Assembly (NCBI GenBank): GCA_033296885.1
Contig: MU863904.1
Coordinates: 227,395-291,394 of the forward strand
Source: Triangularia verruculosa
Taxonomy: Eukaryota > Ascomycota > Sordariomycetes > Sordariales > Podosporaceae
Length of the DNA stretch: 64,000 nucleotides
Direction: 5' to 3'
Shown here: positions 55,520 through 64,000 of the stretch, piece by piece
Position numbering within the stretch: the first letter of the stretch is position 1
Layout: the number at the start of each line of letters is the position of its first letter
Made by a program: the position numbers and the translations under genes
Notes under the pieces: model-generated
What the model saw: only the letters and a program-made list of their open reading frames with translations
Database searches by the model: none
Told to the model about the DNA's origin: nothing

Positions 55520-55910
55520 TGTTACAATCGTTGATGAAGGACCAACGCACGGAGCGCGGGGCGCTCCCAGCCAATCATTACGGACCAATCAGGAGTGGAG
55601 CGAAAGGATCACGGTGATCCCGGTGAGCAGAGCAACAAGCTTACGGTGAGTATAGTGAGCTATGGGAAGGAAAGGTGATCCAGATCACCTTTGGGAAACG
55701 TAATCCGGGTGATCCACAGATCTATATATACGGAGGAACTAGATAGCTTATAGATAGTTCTGTAGTATGTAATTACAGCTTATATTCACGGGATCTTATA
55801 TTTACATTGAGACATCTTATTATACACTATTTAGCTGTACCGAACTAATTGTCAAAAGTTACCTTTAACCGAGTATCCCTTTTAGAGGTTCTATACAGGG
55901 GTTCGTCATA
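55520..55910 (+). repeat. LTR 2 (5' LTR of element B)
   Basis: 391 bp from TGTTACAATCG to GTTCGTCATA (expected CACA end, C-to-T changed). Least mutated in its first 150 bp. Confidence 0.88.
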
Positions 55911-55959
55911 CGTTGTATACTTACTTCAACTCTATTACGGATAAGTTAAAGGCCACCTT

Positions 55960-58900
55960 ACTACCACTATAGCCGACTACGAGAACGTTCAGATAGATAG
56001 CGTACCCGCCACGCCGTCCACCATAGGACAAACCACTACGCTAGAGATTACTACTCTCGAGTAGCTTATTACATATATCAAAGAGCTCGAAGGTAAGACC
56101 CAGTAGGTAGAGGATTAAATCGTCGCGATTAACTCTACCTCCAAATAAATGGCTAAGTTCCCGGTACCGGAGCGTTATAATGGAGGAAAAGGGGAGCTTA
56201 GAGGGTTTCTAATCTAGCTTAAAACCTATTTTCGTCACTACCTAAGTATATTCATTACCGAGGAGTTTAAAATGCTGTTCGCGGCTATTAGGCTTAAGGA
56301 GAAAGCATTCGTATAGTTCGAACCTATTTTAAACGACTATTATAAAACCTAGGCCTCCGACCGTAAAGATATTACGGTCTAATGTTTCCGGAGCTACCGG
56401 GGGTTCGAAGCTAGGCTTAAGGAGGTATTTAGAGAGTATAATAAGGGCAGGCGTACCTAGGAGAGGCTCACAGGCCTACGCTAGATATACTTAATAGCCG
56501 ACTATGCAGCTATATTTAAGATCGATAGCCTACGTAGCGAGATTAACGATAAAGGGTTAATATAGCTCTTTTATAATAATCTTAAGGAAGAAATAAAAGA
56601 TAAATTATATAAAAAGTCGAGGCCCGATATTATCGATAAATACATTACTATAGCTATATATATCGACGATAGGTAATTCTAGCGTCGTAAAAAGAAGAAG
56701 GGCACTCGGGGTTACTATAGGATTTACCGTTCTAATAATAAAAGGAAGAGATAATACCCGGATACCAGTTATTCCGGAACTATATATATAGGGCCTATAA
56801 AAGTTAACGCAATTTAATAATAAAAACCTTAAGGTTAGGGCCAAAGTAAGGGCAACCTCAAATACTTTAACTATAGGAAGATAGGCTACTTTAAAAGAGA
56901 CTATCGAATACCTAAGTAACTCCGTTAAAAGGAAAGAGAGACGGCCGTAGTCGCTAAGATAATACGGATAGTAGAGATTTCTAATATAAAGTATTCTAAC
57001 GAGGATTTTCGGGACTTAACGGACGACTATACCGATAATAATTATAAATATAAACCTTAAGAAAAAGAATTAATAATCGACTTTAAAGGAGAAGACCGCA
57101 TTATAAGATAAAAACTACTAATTAGAGGGGCTATAAAACTAAAAGAAAGCATTACTTTAGGGCCCTTTAAAAAAACTATACGGCGATTAAAGTAGGTTTT
57201 TACTTTAACTAACGCCTTAATCCAAAATACAGAAGGGATTATAAAGCGGATAGAAAAGTAAATTCAAAAACTTAAAGAAGCAATAATAGAGCTTTAAGAA
57301 TAATAAAAAGCTATCGAATAATAATACCGCAACCTCAAGGATAAAGTAACGCAAACCACTAATAATAACCAACCGACCATACAGCTATAACAAAAAAACG
57401 AATATTAAATTATCCCTGAAAAGGAGTTTAATAACGAATTCGCAATATTCCTTATAGGCGAAAAGACCTAAAGTAAATATTAAGTATTATAACCAACGGT
57501 TAACACCGGGCTTATATAAACATCAAGAGAATATCCAGCATTCAGATAATATACCCGTTACGAAAGGGATACTCTACAAATCCACCTACGATACCCAGAG
57601 TATAAGAGGATATTATAGTTCCAGTATATCGCTTATGTATATAAAAAACACTACCAGTTAAAAGCCCTCAATTAACACTGACCGATCAGGGGGTTTACCT
57701 AGATAAGCGAACCGGTACCGATACAAAATACACTTATAAAGTAAAAAACACCAGCAGAAGAGTTAGACGATTACTTCCTATAGAAACTAAAGGACCTAGT
57801 TAAACTAAATAAACTCCAGACTATACAGGTTATACCTAGAAACGTAAAATACTACCTTAATTAAATAATAAATTAAAAAGAGAATACCGATAAATTCGGT
57901 TTAACGGAATATAAAAATGCGGATTACACTTTTTACCTATAAACAAAGGCCCGGAAATACTACGAAGTTAGCCCTAAAGTACGAAAGATATATAATAAGA
58001 AAAAAACCTAAAATAATATTAAAAATAAGAAATAGAAAGAAACTTAACGACGATAATTAGCCGATTTCGAACTACTAAATAATTTAATCGAAAAGGACGC
58101 TTTAGAGGTATAATAATAATCGGAAAAAGGGTTACGGCCTTTCGCAGAAGCCGAAAACCTCTAAAAGACCACAAACGATATATTAGTAAAGTCGCTACAG
58201 TATAAAGGAGGGGCATAAAAAATAAAAGACTACAAATAATAGCACGTTAAAAGGGTTTTTAAATGTAAACATTTATAGATAATAAAATAAAAGCAGACTT
58301 AATTTCACCCAAATTTATATAATAAACCCGGATTCTATAAAGGAAAAAAAAAAAAGAGGTTATTATAAAAGAACCCTTCCCTACATAATTAGTAACTAAG
58401 GAAACGGTACTACTAAATATTACTATATTAAAAAAGACAACCAAAGTGATTTTCAATATCGTAGATATAGGGCTAAAGAAGGACATAATCCTAAGGCAGC
58501 CATAGTACAAGGACTATAACCCAGATATCGATTAAAAGGATAATAACCACTTACGACCGAGGGAATATCGGGAGTATTTAACTAACGATAGGAGATTAGG
58601 AGCACGGTAGAAGCAGAGTACGGAATAAGCATCCTCCACAGCACCACCGCAAAAGACATAAGAAATATTAGTATATTTAATCGACAAAAGCAATAAGATC
58701 GAAGAAATAGAGTTAATAAAAACAATTACATTAGTAGAAATTACAACAATAATAAAAGATAAATACGCCTATTATAATAACTTAAAAAAGGACGATAAAA
58801 AGGAAGTACCGGTAAAATACCAAAGGTACCCAGTATTTACAGCAAAACACCTTTAAGGTCTACTAAAGAGGGGATTATAGGATTATAAGATTAAGCTTAA

Positions 58901-61740
58901 AAAAAAAGCAAAATTTAAGCTCTTTCAAATTTACCATACTAACGATAAGTAAAGTAAGGAATTACGGAAATACTTAAACGAAAATATTAAAAAAGGATAT
59001 ATTAAAGCATCTATATTACCGGCTAAATATCCTATTTTCTTCGTACCGAAGAAGGATAAAAGTCCACAACTATATATAGATTATTATTAACTAAATTAAA
59101 AGACGGTGAAGAACGGTTACCTACTGCCATTAATTTTACAACTACGGAGTCAACTATCAGAGGCACAATAGTTCACCAGACTTAATATACCAATTAAGTA
59201 CGCATATATATAAATCAAGGAGGAAGACAAGTAAAAGACAGCTTTTCGCACGCCTTACAGGCATTTCGAATATCTCGTTATACCGTTTAAGCTTACAAAT
59301 ACACCTACGACTTTCCAAGCCCTTATTAATTACACGATTTACTAATATCTCGATAAAACAGCAGTTTACTACCTCAACGATATTCTTATCTACTTATATA
59401 CTCTAAAAGAACATAGATAATACATTAAAGAGATTTTAAACGCATTATATAGAGTAGAATTATTAATTAATAAAGACAAAAGCGAGTTCTATATATAAAA
59501 AACGGTCTATCTAGGGTATCTAATCTCGCCCGGAGAAATACAAATAAAGCTAAGGAAGATTACGGCGGTTAAGAACTAGCTAAAACTATAAGCAAAAACA
59601 ATAAAATAACTAAAAATAAAGGTTCGAGAGTTTCTAAGATTTATAAATTTCTATCGGATATTTATACAGAACTACAGCGCCATAACGAAGCCATTAAATA
59701 ACCTTATTAAAAAAAACGCCGAATTTAAGTAGGAAAAGGAATAAAAGGAGGTTTTTCAAACTATTAAGAACGCTATTACAGCGGACCCAATACTTAAGCT
59801 TCCTAACCTAAGACGACCTTTCGAAGTCGAAATAAATACCTCCGACTACACTATCGAAGGGCAACTAAAGCAACAAAACGAAGATAAGAAATTACATCTA
59901 ATAACATTCTTTTCGAAGAAATTAAAAGAACTATATAAAAATTACCCTATCTACAATAAAGAGCTACTTACTATTATCGAAGCCTTCGAGGAATAAAGAC
60001 TATACCTTAACGGTACTAACTACGAGGTCCAGGTCTATATAGACCATAAAAACTTAAAGTATTTCATTACTATTAAAGTCCTCAACGTTAAGCAAAATAA
60101 ATAATTAAAATTTTTATCGGAATTCAACTTCTAGATCTACTATAAAAAAGGATCTAAGAACACAAAAGCGGACGCTTTAAGTAAAAGGGCAGACTACTAC
60201 AAAAAGAAGGTAAGAAAGGAGTCACCACCTTTACTATAGGAAATAGCAGAAAACACACTTAAATACCCGCTCTAATAATAAGCCGAGTATTATATAATAT
60301 ACCGAGAAGAATCCACCACCCATAAATACCAAAGCTATATCGACAGCAATAATTAAAAGTAATAAGCAGAGTTAAAACTATTGGGGATTCAGAAAGACAA
60401 TCGTTACCGGCTCTAATACAATAATAAGGCCTACGTCGATCCAAGCCTACAGAAGACCCTAATTTAAAAGATCCACGAATCAAGGCTCGGAGGATATATA
60501 AGAGTAGCCAAAATAACGGAGAAGATTAAACAACACTTTAATTAACCAAAATTAAAAAAAGACATAGAGGAAACGCTATAAAAGTATAACCTTTATAAAA
60601 AAACGAGAACAGAAAGGTATAAACTATACGGATTCTTAAAGCCATTACTAATAATAAAGCAACCATAAAGTTCGATATTTATAAACTTCATTACTAAACT
60701 ACTAAAATCCAAAGATACAACTACAGACGTTAAATACAATAATATCTTAACAATAATCGACAAGCTCACTAAATAAGCATATTTCTTACCTTATAAAGAG
60801 ACCTAAACGGCGGAATAATTAACGGATATAGTATTTCGAAATATTACAGCGATATATATATAGCTAAGAGAATTTATTACGGATCGCAATACCAAATTTA
60901 TATCGAAGTTTTAAAAGGCTTTAATAAAGTAAATAAAAGTAAAAAATAAAGCGTCGTCGGTATACCACCCGCAAACGGACAGCCAGACAAAAAGACTTAA
61001 CTAAATCGTCAAATAATACCTTCGGAACTATATTAATTTCGAATAAAATAACTAAGTTAAACTCTTACCAACGGCATAGCTTACATATAATACGGCACCT
61101 ACAAAGATAACTAAAGTTATACTATTTTTCGCAAACTACAATTTTAAGGCAAATCTACGGTAAAGACCAGAGATAAAAGTACCTAGGGCGACAATAAAGG
61201 CAGGAAAGTTATATATACTATACGCTAAACTTAAGGAAAAACTTAAATTCGTTCGAAAACGTATATATAAATATTACAATATTAAACGGCTCGAAAAACC
61301 TCGCTTAAAAAGGGGGGATAAAGTGTTTTTATTAATATATAATCTATATATAAAGAGGCTTAATAAGAAATTAGACTATAAATAAGTAGGATTATTTAAA
61401 GTTAAAAGGAAGATATCGAAAACGGTATATAAGCTAAAGCTATCTAATATAATACATCTACGGTCATATACTTTTTACATCTCACTTTTAAAACCCGTAC
61501 TACCGGCGAGCAAAACCAATACCTAAAAGGTAGCGGAAGACAAAGAAAAAGAATATAATATAGAAGAAATATTAGATTTACGGTTTAACGAAAGTTAACT
61601 AAAGTATTTAATTAATTAATTAAATTACCTAACTACAGATAATTTATAGAAACTAATAGTAAATCTAAATTACCTAAATAAATTAAAAGAATTCTATTAG
61701 TAATACCCAGACCGACCTAAACTAAACTAAACGATAAAAA
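55960..61740 (+). pseudogene. element B: gag-pol remains with chromodomain
   Basis: Gag starts with a coiled N-terminus, then from 56149 MAKFPVPERYNGGKGELRGF. The CCHC knuckle (about 56845-56910) has Cys changed to Tyr by G-to-A (YFNYRKIGYFKRDYR). RT lies at about 58920-59600 with box YYLNDILIY (59370-59390), the first Asp lost by G-to-A. RNase H (about 59800-60200) has ITFFSKKLKELYKNYPIYNKE. Integrase has an HHCC-like start (IHESRLGGYI, 60470) and YHPQTDSQTKRLN (about 60965-61000). The chromodomain-like end is YNIEEILDLRFNES..LKYLIN (about 61555-61620). Numerous TAG/TAA stops make it dead. Confidence 0.85.
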
Positions 61741-61910
61741 GAAAAGGTACCTAGATTACAAGTAATACCTATAAATCTAGATACCGAAAACCTCGACGGG
61801 AATTAAACCCGCACCTCCGACGTAATAATCAATATACTATACGCTACATTATAAGGTTAATAAACACCCAGGAACCTAACTATAACTAAATATTATAAAC
61901 CTTAACTACC

Positions 61911-62453
61911 CTAAGAAACTAAAGGACTTCTATCAGAAAGGTCAAAGGCGGGCTGCATTTAAACAGACAGGAAAGGGTCAATCGGAGGGGCATCGCCTAA
62001 TACAGCATTCTAATCAATAGTATCCAAAGCGCCGTAAACCTAAGCGTTAATAATAGCCTCCGATTTACAACGGTCAGCCTCCTCAAACTCATCTAACGAA
62101 GCAAACCCTCGGCGGACCATTTCACTACCCCGCATTAATAAATATTAGCGTTAACGCCGAAGTCGAAATAATATAGCGAAAACCTCTTAGGCTTTACGCT
62201 AACTACGTTAGAGGCGCTCTTCAGTAAGCTCCTCCTCGCGGGCTAAACGCCGAAACTCAGCTACAATACAATCCACTGAACTAGGGATTAAACAAAAACA
62301 ATAGAAGGAGAAGAACCCGTATATATATTTACGCGCCAAAACCGGAATATTAATACCGTCGTAAATACACCTACGACGAATATATTCACTACAACGAGAA
62401 GAACGTTCAGCTATCTTATACGATAAGCCCTTAAAAAAGTAAAAAAAATACAA
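61911..62453 (-). pseudogene. element B: antisense gene-like frame between pol and 3' LTR
   Basis: The minus strand carries an uninterrupted 81-codon stretch (62453-62208) with SSRCSEYIRRRCIYDGINI and AEFRRLAREEELTEERL, continuing in the same frame to 61911 with only CAA/CAG/TGG-type stops. The downstream part reads EMVRRGFASLDEFEEADRCK and ends DLSDRSPLVS then TAG. Strong parallel to 49585-50127. The sense strand of this part has no pol frame, so this is not a shadow of gag-pol. Confidence 0.6.
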
Positions 62454-62664
62454 TATCGTTTCGTATCTAAATTAAAGTATAACAGTAGCTAAAGACGTAC
62501 GCTAGGAGGATTTCGAACTAAAGATTTTAGAAATACGGTTAAATATAATAGAAATAGTCTAAGGGAGTAAGGGAGACTTACGGAAGAAAGGAGGGGGAAA
62601 AATAATTAAGGAAGATAAAATAAACTAAAGTCATCGGAGCGTCGACCTAGAAGGAAGGGTATCG

Positions 62665-63057
62665 TATTACAATCGTTAATAAAGGACTAACGTACGGAGC
62701 GCAGGGCGCTTCTAACTAATTATTACGGACCAATCAAGAGTAAAGCGAAAGGATTACGGTAATCCTAGTAAGTAAAGCAATAAGCTTACGGTAAATATAG
62801 TAAACTATAGGAAGGAAAGGTAATCTAGATCACCTTTAGGAAACGTAATCCGGGTAATCCACAGATCTATATATACGGAGGAACTAGATAGCTTATAGAT
62901 AGTTCCGTAGTATATAATTACAGCTTATATTTACGGGATCTTATATTTACATTGAGACATCTTGTTGTGCACTGTTTAGCTGCACCGAACTAATTGTCAG
63001 AAGTTGCCTTCAACCGAGTATCCCTTTCAGAGGTTCTGTACAGGGGTTCGTCACAAT
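62665..63057 (+). repeat. LTR 3 (3' LTR of element B)
   Basis: About 393 bp, TATTACAATCG..GTTCGTCACA. The 5' end TG has become TA by G-to-A. Differences from LTR 2 are almost all transitions, consistent with RIP after insertion. Confidence 0.86.
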
Positions 63058-63696
63058 TATAAAACAACTATATTAATCCTTCGTTATTAATCTCGCTATA
63101 TAATACGTTTATTTTAAATATTATAGTATAGTCGGTAGTAGACCTGGTCTATTTAAGGTTAGTTAGTTGCTCCTGGATACGCTTATTTTTATCGTATTCT
63201 CCGAATACCTCTTTGATTTTCTCCTCGAATCCTTTGTACATCTTAAAGTACTTCTTAGTAATATCCTTCCTTTCGTTGTACTTATTATTAAAATAGTCTT
63301 TTAAGATTGGCTCGAACCAGGTGAGGGCCTTATTCTTAAGCCTGGATGCGGTATATATTACTTTAGACTCTTCGTCCGGGAAACGGGAAAGGTAGTACCG
63401 AAAATATACCTTAAGCTAAATTAAAAATCCTCCTAGTTTTCCTTTGGCTCCTCCGTAGCGGTCGGGAGCTTCGAGCTTAGCGCGGTCTCCTTCTTTACGT
63501 AAGGTACCGATCTTCCGGTGGAGTATATTGTTTTCCTACGTAAGGGCGTTATAAAAGAGATGCGACTTATCCTCGAGCTTCTGGATATAAGTAAGGAATT
63601 GGTCGATAGTGGGTTAGGTATTGGTATTTCCGGCTATAACGTTTAACTTAGCGCCTTTAATTTATCCGATAATAGAGTTAAAGTAAGTATGTAACG
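63058..63696 (-). pseudogene. element A: 5' part of gag
   Basis: On the minus strand the frame reads ..LKLEAPDRYGGAKGKLGGFL, LTWFEPILKDYFNNKYNERK, KKYFKMYKGFEEKIKEVFGEY and ends GLIxLFYN at the element B insertion. The gag resembles that of element B but is clearly divergent. Confidence 0.75.
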
Positions 63697-64000
63697 TGTG
63701 ACGAACCCCTATATAGAACCTCTAAAAGGGATACTTAGTTAAAGGTAACTTCTAACAATTAGTTCGGTGCAGCTAAATAATGTATAATAAAATATCTTAA
63801 TGTAAATATAAGATACCGTGAATATAAGCTGTGATTGTATATTGCGGAACTATCTATAAGCTATTTAGTTCCTCTGTATATATAGATCTGTGGATCACCC
63901 GGATTACGTTTCCCAAAGGTGATCTGGATCACCTTTCCTTCCCATAGCTCACTATGCTCACCGTGAGCTTGTCGCTCTGCTCACCGGGATCACCGTGATC
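63697..64000 (-). repeat. LTR 4 (5' LTR of element A), cut by window edge
   Basis: 304 bp of the same LTR starting TGTGACGAACCCC; the remaining about 87 bp lie beyond the window. Confidence 0.85.

Larger units (their letters stand above)
55520..63057 (+). mobile_element. LTR retrotransposon B, Gypsy/chromovirus type, complete but RIP-mutated, nested in element A
   Basis: About 7.5 kb: LTRs at 55520-55910 and 62665-63057, gag from about 55960, a zinc knuckle, protease, RT, RNase H, integrase, chromodomain and an antisense frame before the 3' LTR. Flanking 5-bp sequences are GTTAT (left) and ATTAT (right), a target-site duplication differing by one G-to-A transition. It shares the LTR family of element A, in the opposite orientation. 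Confidence 0.88.
48983..64000 (-). mobile_element. LTR retrotransposon A, Gypsy/chromovirus type, RIP-mutated, interrupted by element B, right end outside the window
   Basis: Reading on the minus strand: 5' LTR (64000-63697, incomplete), gag start (63696-63058), then element B (63057-55520), then the rest of gag, protease, RT (about 53130-52430), RNase H (about 52240-51700), integrase (YPQIDGQTERL near 51030-51060), chromodomain-like end (about 50480-50150), and 3' LTR (49373-48983). Many stops fall at CAG/CAA/TGG positions, as expected from C-to-T and G-to-A change. The gag frame runs directly across element B (..GLIxLFYN and NGLKEEVKNEVY), showing that B inserted into A. Confidence 0.85.

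Noticed and set aside
58259..58510. 83-codon minus-strand frame in element B, paired with 53579-53779 in element A
   Set aside because: Although similar to each other, both are antisense to the protease region of pol, so their likeness follows from pol conservation.

Overview
This is a window from a filamentous ascomycete, most likely a Sordariales fungus of the Podospora/Neurospora kind. The genes have short introns (about 50-95 nt, GT..AG, many with a CTAAC/CTGAC branch site). The window carries a complete quinic acid (qa) gene cluster of the Neurospora type and a retrotransposon island degraded by C-to-T/G-to-A (RIP-type) mutation. The species cannot be fixed from sequence alone. || Layout. 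1-9.6 kb: the end of a MARVEL-domain membrane protein, ribosomal proteins eS30 and uS5, a large secreted WSC-domain protein, and a broken member of a fungal F-box-associated family. 9.6-13.4 kb: a long gene-poor stretch with a small inverted-repeat element. 13.4-18.2 kb: a GPR1/FUN34/YaaH transporter, a soluble fumarate reductase and tRNA-Thr(AGT). 18.6-34.4 kb: the qa cluster, in the order qa-y(-), qa-1S(-), qa-1F(+), qa-3(-), qa-4(+), qa-2(-), qa-x(+). 34.8-46.4 kb: JIP5, a GH18 protein, a small tail-anchored protein, an alpha/beta hydrolase, a kinase-like membrane protein and two small lineage-specific genes, with repeat fragments becoming more common rightwards. 47.65-64 kb: AT-rich DNA and two nested copies of one Gypsy-type, chromodomain-bearing LTR retrotransposon. 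|| How the genes work together. The seven qa genes form one pathway with its own control. QA-Y imports quinate. QA-3 oxidises it to 3-dehydroquinate, QA-2 dehydrates that to 3-dehydroshikimate, and QA-4 makes protocatechuate. QA-1F is the Zn2Cys6 activator, QA-1S the AROM-derived repressor, and QA-X an inositol-monophosphatase-like protein of unknown substrate. Sequences close to the QA-1F operator lie in the three divergent intergenic regions. Against the Neurospora order, the qa-y/qa-1S/qa-1F block is inverted; a small inverted-repeat element sits at the inner junction and a tRNA gene near the outer one. || Most interesting observations: the inverted qa block with repeats at its junctions; a small inverted-repeat element family in several copies; and a second gene-like frame, antisense to gag-pol, between pol and the 3' LTR in both retrotransposon copies, whose stops are all of the RIP kind.
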